NCBI GenBank assembly: GCA_023159155.1
Contig: JAJNNX010000074.1
Coordinates: 148,054-212,053 of the forward strand
Source of the DNA: Ustulina deusta
Lineage: Eukaryota; Ascomycota; Sordariomycetes; Xylariales; Xylariaceae
Direction of reading: 5' to 3'
DNA length: 64,000 nt
The notes under the pieces were generated by a model. It did no database searches. It had not been told where the DNA came from and saw only the letters and a list, made by a program, of their open reading frames with translations. Shown here piece by piece: positions 26,433 through 38,822 of this stretch; the stretch's first letter is position 1, and each line of letters begins with the position of its first letter. The position numbers and the translations under genes are program-made.

Positions 26433-29400
26433 TCATAAGGATGCCATAGATAAGCCTTCGCGTTGGCGTAGAAGCGCATCGTGGTCTACCCTGCAGCTGC
26501 CGCAATACTCCTCATACCACTGACGCAAATTCTCTATCCTACCCGCTTCCTTATTTGCGTCATTGTCAGCTCCGTCACCCAGGACCTTTTGCGCGAGCTG
26601 AGCCTTAATCGAGTCTGCCTTCGAACCACCCGTCTTTGGTGATGCTTCCCGGAGCGCCAAACCCACCTGTTCGCATCTAGAGCTCTCGTCCATGAGCCAG
26701 TTCTCCCACTCCGACCTTAACACCTCCGTCTCTACACTGTTGACTAGACGCATCGCCACCACGAGATCATGGCGGTATGAGCCGAGCTTCTGACGCGTGC
26801 GACGCAGCCGCCGGGCTGTCGCGCGACTTGAGCTCCACGGTGATAGGGATGAACCGGCGTCCTCATGTGGAGCATCGATGCTGCTGCTGTTGGTGATAGC
26901 CTGGAATGTAGAGTAGCTAGATTGTACGTTACTACAAGCTCAAACCTTGGGTATCATAGGAATGTCTTACCAATAGCTGTCTCGCGGCCAAGATGGCTGG
27001 ATTGATGTGCTCTTGGCCGCTTCGTCCAAATCCGCTAGGTAGATTGCCTTGCTCATCATGACATTAGGCCCTACGCCGATGCGGTTCATAAAGTTGGCAG
27101 CGCGTCGCTCGCTCCACCACGTCGCGCTACCCTGTGATGAGAAGGTGATGTTTGTAAGGACACTAAGCCCCAGCAGCAGGATGAGAAGCCGCTGCGCGGT
27201 GACTACTTTCCAGAGTTTCCTCAGCCCTGCGAACGTCCATAACATGAGTGAAGATGCTACACTCTCGGCAAACGACCGGCCCGTCTCGAAAAGCATCGAG
27301 CTCAGAGTCCGGGGATTAATGAGCGGCTTTCTTGTGGAATCTGTCTCGTTTGGGGAGAAAACCACAACTTGCGATTGCAGTCCAACATGTCCATAGACTT
27401 GGATCGCTCGCTTCGTTCGGCTATGATGCCCCAATCTGCGTACCTGGTCTGTGGCTACTTCAGCTAGCTCCTCGGCATCCTGACTGGCATCATCCAGTGC
27501 CTGGCGCTCAACTAGTTGTTTCGTTAACGCCGGCGCTTTCGACCAGACGACTTTCGTGAATATCGCAAGCTTGCACTTGGACTTGGCAAGATGTGTAATG
27601 ACAATCTTTGTGACGAGCTTGAATCCTTGCGCGTGCGGGAGGTGCCAAGGCGTCACTTCGTGTGTGACAACATATGTGACATGGTCACTATAAACTTCGA
27701 TGATCTGATGATCGGCGATGTCTTCTTCACGCGAACGGCCGAGACGATTGCTGTAGGTAACTTTGAATTGGAAATTACGTTGCATCTTCCCAGCGTCGTT
27801 TAACTTCCATGGGCCTTGAGCAATCTGCTGCGCTCTCCGCTCGAAATACAGCTTGGGGAATATGAAGCTTTTGTCTCCAAACAAGACATGAAAACAGACT
27901 TTGGCGCTAATTTCAAAGGTCCGCTCTGCCACCTTGTTGGGAGTGTCTTCGGGTTCATAAATTACGGGGCGCGCTGGGAGCTGGACTTTGGGAAACGGCT
28001 TGCGGGAGCTCCCTTTTCTTGACTGATATGCAAAGTCGCCCACCCTCGGGCTGACTGATCTACCAGCAGCAGTCCCGTCATCAATAGGAGTGTGGGCTGA
28101 AACCTCCTCCCAGCTTTCGGCACTTGGACTCCTCTGGTCGACGACCCCTTCTTTCTCCATTTGAATGAGGGCTTTGATGATCTCGGGGACGTCCATTGGC
28201 TCTTCGGCCTGCAGATCGTCGATTAGAAGATTGAGACGTGCATGCAAAAGATCTAAATCCTCGAGGAAGGTTTTTATCGTGATTCGCGTATAACCGATCC
28301 CATCAGCGTCTTGACTCAAATGCAAGAAGATGAAATCACAATCTCTGCCAGGTGCTGCCGTGACCTCTGTAATTGTGTCAAGACTAATCATATACGCCAC
28401 TATGAGGCCCATTTGATGCCCATAGAAATACATGTTGTCCGAGGTGACATAAATCCGCCCGTTGCCGGCCATCTGGGGTATGTTTTGTTTGGCCTCTGAA
28501 GTGCTACTCCATGCAGACCGGAAAACTAATACGAGTTTTTCGTCTAGGGGTACGCTAGGAAAGAGGAGACGGAATTGCGCAGAATTTGTCTTGAGTTCTG
28601 TTGGATAGTTTGGCGGAAAAGTTTCTTGGACGGGCTTATCTTTAGAATGGATCGCGATCTTCGGGACGCTCATCTTCGCGTCCATACTAACAGCTTTCTT
28701 GTGAAGCGAGGTTGCCGAAGAGGTCTTGGCGTCGTCATTGTCTCCTAGAGTAGTCATCTTAATCGACTGAGAGTTAGGTCCAAAAGGGTCGTCAGAGGAG
28801 AGGTCCGTATGGTTGATTCTAGCCGAGTGCTCTTGACCCCAAGCATTGCTTCCCCAGTAGTTCGCCATGATTGCGGTCGGCAATAATTGGGTGGGATTCG
28901 CGGTCAGTGACCTCTCACCACTGTAAGCGACGGCCGTTCTACTAAGTGCAGTCGCGGCTGGAGGCTTTGCCAACGTAAGAGGCGCCAGACTCCCAGGCCT
29001 TGTCTCAGGGCCCACAGGTAACTGTCCATGTTGTGGTTTGACACTAGCCGCTTGGTTGAGGGCAGGTCCGGAATACCCAGGCAATAAACCATGGCTGGCA
29101 GAAATGAGGCTCGCTATGCCTCCAGTCGGGCCTGGCATTGGCATCGCCATACTGTCGGCACTCGAAGTGAATGTCGCTTTTCGATGAAGATCAAGTTTTT
29201 GCATGATCCTTGCCGCATGCTCGCGTCCAGTCTCGCCTTCCTCACGGGCTAAGGACGTCGCCGAACGTTTCGGAGCCGTCATGTTGACATCAAAACTTGG
29301 TCTTGGCACAAGTCCACCGTCTGGTCCTGGTATAGGAAGTGTACCGACTCGCTCTAGGCCGGCGGCTTCATCGACTTGTGTGTCAAACGATTTGGCGGAA

Positions 29401-30749
29401 AACTCTGGTAGAGATGGAGGCGTAATTGAGAAGGCAGGGTCAACACCACCGGGCAGCAATGAGGTGTCTCGACCCACGCTGGCTTCAAAGGCTCGCTTTT
29501 TAGCAACCTCGAAGACCTCGAGCCATTCCATGAGCTGTGCCTGTGTTTCTGTCTGCAGTAGCAACGTTTGGTTTTTTGTCTTGACTTCGAAACAGAACCG
29601 GCGTTCTTCTTGGATGGCAGGCTTCGCATTACAAAGCAGGACACCAATTTCGTCGCCTTGTAGGACGCCCTGAGGTCCATTGACTAGCCATCCGAAGATG
29701 CCATCTCGGCAGTAATACCACCGGCGAATCCAATTTGTCCTTGATGGTTTGCCGTATATAGTTCGTAGAAACAGCCAGTCCTGTTTCTCCATGACGGCTG
29801 CAGACTTCCCTTGACTGAACACATGCATAGAGCCTCTGGAGCCGAGGAAGGGCACTGTTGACGCACTGTAATCATCAATCTCCCGCGACGGCTTACAGCT
29901 TGCCAGCGTGTTCTCTCCGATGTCGCGCCTGGCCGTTTGAAGCTCGCGTTTGAATACGGACTCAGTCAGCTCCATTTCTTTTGACCACCCCCTCACCCTG
30001 TCCATCTCTTGGCCATATTTGGCGAGGCTCCCAGCAGCATCGCGGGACTTTTTCATTTCACGCCAGACGTCGGTCGAGATATGCACGAGCAGCTTGTCAA
30101 GATTAAAGCGCAGTTGGGGCGCGAAGAAACAAAAGTCCATGGACGCCTTTAAATAGGCCTTACGCGTCTCATACACGTTGAACGCATCTTCACGCAGAGA
30201 GGAGGGTTCTTTGGTTTTGGACTGGCTAACGTAGCGAGCGAGTGTGGAGTCGAAGGTCTTTTGGGTCTGCTCCAGCGTCCGCTTGGTCTCCTTGAAATTG
30301 CGCAAATCGCCTGCAAGAAAGGTGCGAACTGGCTCAACGGACAGAGTGTCTATCTTCCTCGCGATATTCAAGATCTGTGCCCACCATTCCCTCGACCCGT
30401 CGCCAACTCGCTTGAGGGCGAGCGCAGTATAGTCATGGTCGACCGAAACGATGCCCGGTGGCGGGACGAGCTTGGAGAGGTAAAGATTGATCGTCTCGTC
30501 CAGCCCGAGAATGTCGTGAGTCAACTTGGAAGTCGTCCTGACATAACCCTCTAACCAACGCTCGATAGCATCGGCCTGGTCGGCAAAGAAGACAGCAGAG
30601 GCACGAAAGGACGGCGAATCGAGCCCAGCTTCATTTAGGGTGACAGGGATAGAGGGACTCGAGCGTTTGGGGAGGGCGGCAGGAGACGGGAGGGCGGGCG
30701 AGGGCGAGGGCGAGGCAGCGGGAGCGGGAGAGGGAGCGATGTCGGACAT
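26433..30749 (-). CDS. SIP3: Sip3/LAM-family protein: BAR, PH, GRAM and VASt domains with membrane anchor
   Basis: Two exons, 30749-26971 and 26916-26433, give 1420 residues. The intron is 54 nt (donor GTAAGA, TAGTAAC branch site, acceptor TCTAG). I chose this acceptor because the next AG, nearer the coding text, would put exon 2 out of frame. The start ATG at 30749 opens a Pro/Ser/Ala-rich leader. Domains follow in order: BAR-type helices at about 40-275, PH at about 305-420 (WIRRWYYCRDGIFGWL), a disordered linker, GRAM at about 725-845, VASt/StART-like at about 942-1105, and a hydrophobic anchor at about 1187-1203. Exon 2 adds a basic, coiled C-terminal tail (RRLRRTRQKLGSYRHDL). Yeast Sip3/Lam3 was first found as a Snf1-interacting protein and belongs to the LAM family of ER-anchored sterol-transfer proteins at membrane contact sites. 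Domain order and length fit filamentous-fungal orthologues. Lipid transfer here is inferred by family. Confidence 0.92.
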
Positions 30750-31686
30750 GATGGGAGAGAACGGTGGTTCTTGGTGTGAACTGTTCTCGTCGTGCTATGA
30801 ATTCATTGGTAGAATATCCTGCGGCTGGAATACAGAGGTGGTATAGGAGAAGCTCGAAGAAGAGGATAACGAAGTACTTAGGCAGACACGGGATGGGAGA
30901 AGATGGGAGGTGGCAGCGAAATAGGTAATAAGGCTGGCAACGTCGCCCGTGTGCCGAAACAGGTTGTCAATCCGCTAACCAAAAATATACCAGACGGAGA
31001 TGAGGCATGTGGCTGAAGGTCGGGAGCAGCGTCTTTCACGGCGATGATGGCGCAGACAAGGGACAAATGGGGGAGGCTTCGGTGCTGTCAATTGGCGCTG
31101 AAGGTGCTGCGACTGGCTCTTTTTGTTGTAACGTAGCCGCCTGAGCTGTATCAACGACCTGCTGGCAACAAGGGAATTCAAGCAAGAGGAAGCAGGCAGT
31201 GTGAAGGTAAACCTCTAGGTCAGACCGACGGCAATTTCCCCCCAAAAAATGACACCAAGATAGACACCATCACAGGCCGCTGACATCAGTGCCAATGTGA
31301 GCTTCCAATGGCGTGTTATCTGCAGCAGCCCCTTGACGTATCCACCTTGGTGGGTCGACGTTAGTACGGACGGGAGTAGATAACTCCGCATATTACTTAA
31401 TGGTGAACCACAGCGTCTTGCTACCCGAAGTTCATACTCTCAACTGTGACATCGACTTACCTACCTCCTTGCATCCTGGACTTGCATGTAGCATCATCGA
31501 CATCGCTTCAGATGCCCCCAATCTTCTAAAACTACAAGTTCGCAAGCATAGTTTAGATTAGCTTATCATTATTCCCCTATCCTATTGAATATCTCACATA
31601 CCCGCAATTAGCCTCATATTTGTGAAGTCGTCATCTACCCTACTGTGCACACCCTACGCGCGCCTCTTGGAACCTCCATCTTGGCC
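30750..31686. promoter_or_regulatory. Shared upstream region of SIP3 (-) and the LysM gene (+)
   Basis: A 937-bp divergent intergenic stretch. Both genes start at its edges, so it must carry both promoters. Several open frames of 60-70 codons occur but have no recognisable content. No specific factor site was assigned. Confidence 0.5.
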
Positions 31687-32611
31687 ATGACCATCGCCAA
31701 GCCCAATGCTGCGAGTACTATATCATGTTGCACCTGTGCGACACTGCTAACCGAAATTCCTCGCCTTACGGAATCTGAGAAGTCTTTTCCGCGTAATCGG
31801 GAGGTAGAATGTTGTTCGCGCGCCATCTGCGGTCGCTGTATATATGTGCGTGATCCTCACCGTCACCATCATCGGTATTGTGAAACTGCTGCAACTGGTC
31901 GGGTCAACACTGCATCAGATCTTGGATTGAGATGGTAGTCAAGAACTTGTGAAGCTAGCAAGCTAACTAGGCTGCACTGGGCAGAATAATCCCCGTTTCA
32001 ATTCCTACTGCCCATACTGTCAGATATCACAAACCGATGATATCTTACCACCTGGTCTGAAAGACGCGCCGTCATACACAGTGTCCACAGGTACCAGTGT
32101 GGACTTTAAATGCCCCCCACCACCTTACACACGGTATCCCACAAGCCGGCAACCGCAAGACTCCCTCAACGAGAAAGCTGCCCCTCAAGACGAGGAGGTA
32201 GTTGAAGACACCCTCCATTTTATCAATCATGCACATGATAGCATCAATTCGCTCTCGTTGCGATACGGCGTCCCTGCTTCCGCGCTGCGGCGGGCCAACA
32301 ACATCTCTTCCGATCACTTGATCGTAGGTCGTCGAACAGTGATAATACCTGGCCAATATTATAAAGGGGGCGTGAGTTTGTCGCCGAGGCCCATAGAAGG
32401 CGAAGAAGAGGAGAAGCGTAAAGCTAAAATTCGACGCTGGATGGTGGGATGCAAAGTTCACGAGTACGATGTTGCCGTACTATACTTGGAACAGGCCGGC
32501 TATGATCTTCAACTAGCGACGGAAACTTTTTTCGCCGATGAGGAATGGGAGCGAACACATCCCGCCGGGGAAGCTAGGAGAGGAAAGAACCATCATTCAA
32601 CGCGAAGGTAG
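31687..32611 (+). CDS. Zinc-ribbon and LysM domain protein, probably intracellular
   Basis: Exons 31687-31845 and 31985-32611 (139-nt intron, donor GTGCGT, acceptor GGGCAG) encode 261 residues. The ATG at 31687 is the first in frame; the open frame upstream contains only GTG. The N-terminus carries a RING- or ribbon-like cysteine set: CCTC at 14-17, CC and C..C before the splice, then YCPYC at about 61-65. The junction CIY-NNPRFNSYCPYC restores this metal site. A LysM motif lies at about 128-175 (INSLSLRYGVPASALRRANNI), followed by an acidic-basic linker. A C-terminal helical segment near 201-245 (YDVAVLYLEQAGYDLQLA) has a UBA-like look. There is no signal peptide, unlike secreted LysM effectors, so a chitin-binding effector role is unlikely. 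The architecture resembles conserved intracellular LysM proteins of eukaryotes; function unknown. It converges with rse1, with 141 bp between stop codons. Confidence 0.85.
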
Positions 32612-32752
32612 CACCCTCCTGGGGATGCTCTGTGGCCCCCAATGTGATTGAGAAGCGCTACGATCCTAAGAAGGTATATAGCCAATATGTCGACTTTGTA
32701 TAAATAGTACAAGAGGCATCTGTCAGGCTGTTTGCACCTGCTCCAACACGTC

Positions 32753-35700
32753 TTAAAACGCTGACCGGGTTCGCACATCCTAACAGAGGATTAATAATTA
32801 AACCCGACAGTGGAATTGATGAAACGGCTTCAGACTCACAGATATTTTTCTCTCGATCTCTCGAACCGATCGATCCAACTCACCCGCAATCATCTGCTTT
32901 TTATCATGAGAAAGGAGGGTAAACCTCTCGCACAAATCACCATCAATAACACCTTTGACGGGAGCGTAGTAACTTCGGTAGATTAAGTGGTCTCTCCCAG
33001 CAAGCGGTGGATCCTCGGTACGCATATGCAATTCGAGGCTTTGGAAGAAGTCAACATCCTCGCGGCTGAGGAAAGGCTATTGAAATCGCGAGTTAGGAAT
33101 GATCACTTATGATAAATGTTTGACTGATTCCTAACCGGGATGGAGTAAGGCAAAGGGGAGCGGAGATCTTGCGAAAAGGGGAAAATAGGCGATGGCGGAA
33201 TACTCACTATGAAAACACCGACTGTACCCTGTACACCACTCCAGAGAAGAACATCTTGACCACCAACAACCAGATTGGCTTTGCTTATGCTGGTCGGGAC
33301 ATCCTGGGCGTAGAAGTGCGTCATAAGGCTAAGACGGTGATTAGAGCCATGCAGGTACTCTCTAGCATGCTGAAGGTGTGCTCCAACATTGTCCTCATCT
33401 GCCTCGTCACTGGCTTTCTGGGGACACCGTACAATCCATATGTTGCCGAATTTATCGCCCCCTGCCACAGACTCGTAGTCCACCATAGTTGTGCAGTTTG
33501 TCCACCGAGGGATAGTGTCATCGGCAAATGGGATCAACTTGTTGCTCTCATATTTGTAAGCAACGTAAGTAACGCTCTGCTGCACATCGCCGACAATTAT
33601 ACGGCTACCTTGTGTCTGAATAGAAACGATGAGTTGTGAAACCACGTCGGCTTGAGACTTCCGAAGTAGTTGGCGCAACCCTAAATCATAGGACAGAAGC
33701 GTCTTCCCAATACCTGCCAATAAGCGACCTTGAAATTGCGCCAGAGCCATTGGTGGTTCGTCGACCTTTGTTTTGTGAATGAATTCGATCTCTCTGCCGT
33801 TTTCTCGGAACCTGTAAACGTAGATGAAGCCCGCACTAAACTGACGGGGACTGAGAATCATGTCTTTCCCGGTTCCGACGACTAAAAACACCTCGTTGTC
33901 CTGGCTAGCGAAGGAAACAGTCGCTATGCTAACTGCAGCCTCATTATCCGTAAGATTTAGGGTTTGTAATACGCGTTTCTCCGTAAGAGGATCCACAACA
34001 TTGATACAGGATGCCCAACGGCCGCGTCCTTTCGGGTAACCAAAATCTTCAGGCGGTAACACAGCTGCATCTGCGTTGCCGGCTGGATCAGCCAGCAATT
34101 GTTCGCGGAGCTCCGGAGGCAGTGTATTATTGTCAGATTCGATAGTGTAAAAATATGGTTGATCTGGATGCTTGACAAGACGTTTAGGGGTGTATGTGAG
34201 TGGTATGGTGTGCTGTAACACTGTGTCCGTCAATTTATCGACCGAGAAGATTCTATTCGCGACAACTCAAATTAGCCTGGTTCATGATACCAGATTCAAC
34301 GGAGGTAGGATGATCAAGGTGGTCAGTAGGAACAATTGGTACAAAATTGTCTAAGGCCTCATCGCCAATGGCATAGGATCCCTAATTATCATCATTCCAC
34401 AGTGGGGTTTAACACGAAACAATTTTACTTACTTCAGATTCTGTGCCTGAATCCCAACCATACCCTCCTCACATTGTTCGCTGCTGAAATTCCATCCCCA
34501 TTCTAGATCATTGTAATCTAGAGGGGTCATCATAAATCCTCTTGTGATTGGATCGGAATAACCAAGCCATGTTCTTGAGCTCAGTGCTAACACGCAAGTC
34601 CGGCCTTGAACAGCAACTTGAAAAAGACGCACTGACTTTGGCCCAAGGAATTTTTGGCGAGTATCTGTGAGCTCGCCAGTAACTTCGTCTAGGACGGTCC
34701 TTAGATAAACACCAGAGTGGAGTCCTATGTGAAGATACAAGGTACGGCCACCAGAGGAAGAATCTTCCATAGACATTATGGATAACGAAGATGGCGCAGC
34801 AGTCAATGCTTGTATAGACTTATTCTCCAGTGTAGATTCAGGGTCCAAACTGAGAACGCGAACTGTGCAATCATCGCATCCAACGGCGAGAAAGGAACTT
34901 CGCAGACGACCTTCTGGAACATCACCTAAGCTGAGGCAGGTAACGGTTCCGAACATCTCTTTCTTTTCGTCGTACTCAGCGAGTGAGCCATCAGCGTCCA
35001 TCTCAAAATATACAATCTCTCCAGAACTTAGGGCAACTGCAACTTGTCGGGCGTTGGTAGACGCCGCGACGATGGACCGATGTTGTGGCGCAGGCCACTC
35101 GTTAATCTGACCATTGATGATATGTCGAATGCCTTTGGGATGTACTTGAAGGAGGCCATCTTCACCAAGCTGCTGCACTGCAAGAGTTGGTACAGACGTA
35201 AGAAAACCAGTGTCCGATACTTCTTCCACCGTTTCCCCAATGCTCAAAACCAAAGTTCCATTGCTGAAGGAAAGAATGATGTACGCATCATACTGGTCAT
35301 CGCGGCGTAGTTTTGTCGTCCAAACAGCGGATGGAATGCCTGGTAAATCTGAAGCCACAATTTCATTTACCTGAAGGCCATGCTTCAAAGTTCTGAAAGT
35401 GCTCCTCGCACCATTACCGCAGATTGCGTAGATTTGAGGCGCATCGTCCTCAGTGAGATTTGACACCTTGCAGTCAACGAGCGGATTCATGGAGTCAATA
35501 CTCTCCACCAAACTCAGATTTTCAGCTGGTCTTGGATAGAAATATGCTGGTGTATATGGAGCCTGCGGATCTGTTGGGTAGTCATCGCTCGAAAATTCGA
35601 CTTCGTCGTCATCATCGCCTAGTTTTTCAAATTGGTAAAAATGATGGTTGCCGAACTCGCTGGCAACAAACAGAAAGCCACTCTTGAGGATGCAGAGACT

Positions 35701-37072
35701 ATTTAGATATCAGGTGTTAGTAATTGCTGTATAGTGTAAAATAAGACAGAATGCGGACAGTTCAGGTAGCACGTGGTAGCTACAGGAGCAGAAAACCGTC
35801 GATCAGGGAATCCTTGTTCCCAAACACGACAGAAGGGGGTGGAGTGACTCTAGAATCTCACCTTGTCGATACCGGTACAGTATCGAAATATTTAATTTTC
35901 AGCCTTCGAACCTCTCCAGTTGCCTTACCATCTTCGTCCTCGGTCATTTCGATGTTAACCTTGAATAGGTCACCATCCTCTGTCTGGAGGAGAAAAAAGA
36001 AGGCACCCACGTTGCCCTTGAGTTTATGCATAACCCCAGAGACAATCGTACGCTTGCGTTGAGGATCTTCGGTGGCGCCCTTTCTTCTTGGAATTGGAAC
36101 GCGAAAGGCGTCCTGATTCGAGTGTCGGTATGTAATATTCTCCTCGCCGCATACCAGCACACCACTCGGGCCATCATTACCGCCTGGTACCTGAAAGAGT
36201 ATGGAGGCTGTAGGGTCAACTGCTTCATGCCATCTCCTGACAACATGATTCAAGCCGAGATCGAGCTCATAGTAAACAAGTTGTGTCTCGACTTCCTCGA
36301 GAGCTTGGCCAGACGGGTCTTGGTCTACTTCCGACGTATCAACTTCAAGAGCCGCGAATACGGGATTCGCATAGCCAACATCCAGTGCAACCAGCGCGAG
36401 CACAACAGTACCCGGTTTGTGAGCCTCCAGCGGTGAGGAGATGGTAAGCTCTGCCTGCGCATTTCTGTTGAGGACGTAGACTAGTTTGGTCTTCTCCGTA
36501 GCGGCGATCAGACATGCTCGTCCTTTGGGATCACAGGCAAGATATTGACCAGGGATAACTCGACGGACACCAGATTTCCCAAACGTTTCCAATTTCTGTT
36601 GCTGAAACCGGTTTTGCTGTGGGATATATTCAACGATGGCAATCCGGCCGGAGTCGGTAGCCAGTATTATGTAGTCTATCCAGCACGATGTTAGCGATGA
36701 GCGCCATGTTCTGTTCAGGCAGCGCAGGAACCCGCACCATGTCTCAAGATCCCACCGACGAAGGTTCTAAAAACGCAGCTTTGAATCATTATGTGCAGCT
36801 TAAGAGAAGGGCGATCGTGCGAGCTTACCTTTATTGCTTCCCGCCAAGCGAAAAGTGGCAATGGATCTGATGATGCCAAACACCTCATGCGACAGGAGCG
36901 TTGTTACCTTGCCCTGGGATGGGTCAGGTCGCATCAAAGCAAGCCGCGAGCCAGAAGCGGCGACAACCTGTTGCTCTCTGGTGCCGGAGAATTGGCCCAA
37001 GATGGCCTGGGTGATGGAGGTGGGCGGTTGGATGGTGAGCGAGTACAGGAACATGTTCGACGTGGTGGCCAT
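32753..37072 (-). CDS. rse1: Pre-mRNA splicing factor Rse1 (SF3b subunit 3 homologue)
   Basis: Six exons were reconstructed: 37072-36829, 36675-35862, 35698-34433, 34252-33208, 33076-32840 and 32779-32753. They total 1210 residues, the usual family length (about 1200). Introns are 153, 163, 180, 131 and 60 nt, with donors GTAAGC, GTGAGA, GTAAGT, GTGAGT and GTGAGT. Every junction keeps frame and restores conserved text, for example [35 protein letters not shown] and [17 protein letters not shown]. The 9-codon last exon encodes DVRTRSAF and stop. Rse1/SF3B3 is the three-beta-propeller scaffold of SF3b in the U2 snRNP, acting in nucleus at branch-site recognition; it carries N-terminal MMS1_N-type and C-terminal CPSF_A-type regions. 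No broken exon was seen. Confidence in identity is very high; the exact third intron acceptor (AATAG before 34252) was chosen because the alternative upstream AG runs into a stop. Confidence 0.95.
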
Positions 37073-38284
37073 GTTTCCAGATGGTGCGCAGAAAGCCTGC
37101 GCGGCTGTCCTCTACGGAAGGGCCTCCTTGAAATGCGCGTAGACTTGTTGGTGATGGTGGGTTCAAGATTGTGGTGTCATGGATGTTTTGTAATGGAAAT
37201 CTAGAGCTTCCGAGTTTTTCGGGTTTTCTGCCAGCCTCGCTCGCATTGGAGCTGTCAGGAGCTGTCTAAGCTTTGAAAGTGGCTGGAGCTTAGGCGGTCT
37301 CCGCTCTGCCCTGCGCCTGGCCAATGCGTGTTGAAGCGGAACAAACAATTTCCTTTCCATCACAGCCACATCAGGGCCTTTAATCGGGACCCTTAATCCC
37401 CACTGCCTCGAAGGACCCTCAGCAGCCAACTCTTATCTACCACTGAGTGGCTGCGCAGCCAATTATATTTATTCTACCATAGGTACTATAAACCCTGGGA
37501 GTTTGGAGTTGTACAGAAAACAGGGACCGGCCAAATCACCAGCTTGTGACTTGACCCTTTGACTGTTAACATCTGTTGGCCGATACAGTCGTCCTTTCAT
37601 TGCTTAGCTTGACGGGTCCTGAAGAGGCGACCGAACTGATGGGCGGTTGTTAACAACATTCTTAAGCTCGGCAACAGCTTTGGATATTAGACAGTAATTT
37701 TCGTGCCAATCTGAACCAGTACATTCGTCTCGTACAAGACCTTTTAATCCTCAACTTTTGCTTGACAATAATCATTTTTATGTGCAACGATTCCCTCAGC
37801 AAAAGTGCCCATTTAAACTATCAGCTTAAATCTTAATTGCTAACATGACGCCCAAAACAAAATAGCAAAATTCAAATTTTAGCAACGTTTGTTTATTTCA
37901 AGCCAAAAGAAAGTAAGTGTCGCGTCTTAGTCGGCAATAAAAATAGTAAATATATTACCATCGATCCGGGTGTTTTCCAGAGGATGATCGACCCTTCCTT
38001 CGCACCAGTATTCCTGAGATACCGTCACCCTTTCCTCCGGGGATTGGAATGAGGGTCCAATCTCTCAAGATCTACCTACTTACCGGACACCAAGTCTTCC
38101 AAGTTCTCTCGTGCTGCGAAGAGCAACCCGCCCAGAGTCAAAAACATCCAGCACCGTACACAGATCAACCATTTGGACCCCAAAAGAAACTGGACTGTAT
38201 ACGCAGAATATTCACGTGGTCACACATCTGCTCGTCAACTCCCCGGTATTCGACAAATTTACCGAGTTTCCCTAGCAGGCGCCA
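37073..38284. other. Upstream region of rse1; no other supported gene
   Basis: It contains the rse1 promoter. Sequence near 37,740-37,960 is AT-leaning. From about 38,040 onward an open plus-strand frame and a partly protein-like second frame (for instance 38170-38280, with a TAG at 38274) may be the decayed front part of the kinase-like pseudogene that follows, but homology is not readable. Confidence 0.45.
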
Positions 38285-38668
38285 TACTTCGAGGCCGAAA
38301 CGACCGCGTACGAGTGGATTGACGGCCAAGGAATCGGATCGGAGTTCTTCGGCCACATCACAGACGCCGGGCGATGCATCGGCTTCGTCGTGGAAAATGT
38401 TGGACGGCGCCAGAACAGCGGAACCCGCAAACCAATCAGCTTGCCAGAGCGTCCTCGCGAGGCCGCATTCTTTGGGCATCATACACGGCGACATCAACAA
38501 ATCCAACTCCCTCATGCGCGACGGAAAGGCGGTCCTCGTCGACTTTTGCGGCGAAGAGGAGGAGTTTCAGTCCGAGTTTCAACGTGCGGAGCACTCGTCG
38601 AGTGACGCTTCGCGCAGAGGCGGGGTGGGAAAAGTCCCTTGCTGGCCGATGCCGCCAATCTCACGCTA
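38285..38668 (+). pseudogene. Frameshifted kinase-like (aminoglycoside-phosphotransferase-type) gene fragment
   Basis: Two adjoining plus-strand frames together resemble a fungal protein-kinase-like/APH domain. From 38285 (frame starting TAC) the text reads YFEAETTAYEWIDGQGIG and continues to about 38400. There the sense jumps to another frame that carries ACQSVLARPHSLGIIHGDINKSN and then KAVLVDF, ending at a TAA around 38668. HGD-x-x-x-x-N (from 38484) and VDF match the catalytic loop and metal-binding motifs of this fold. The front is missing the nucleotide-binding lobe, and an in-frame TAG lies just before 38285. The C-terminus also drifts out of register. I therefore read it as a pseudogene with at least one frameshift; an unspliced intron cannot explain it, since no donor and acceptor pair is evident at the jump. 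Confidence 0.7.
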
Positions 38669-38822
38669 AACCCAATTTGTACATTACAGTACTAGGTACC
38701 TAAGGTATAACTATCCAATCGTGCGACTTTAATATCATCTTTAGATAGAGCTCAACTTTTTGTCGTGCCTGGGGGGGTTTACAGCTCCCAATTGCACCCT
38801 TTGTTCGAAATTCACACTTACG

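Noticed and set aside
32072..32461. 129-codon minus-strand frame
   Set aside because: Antisense to the LysM exon.
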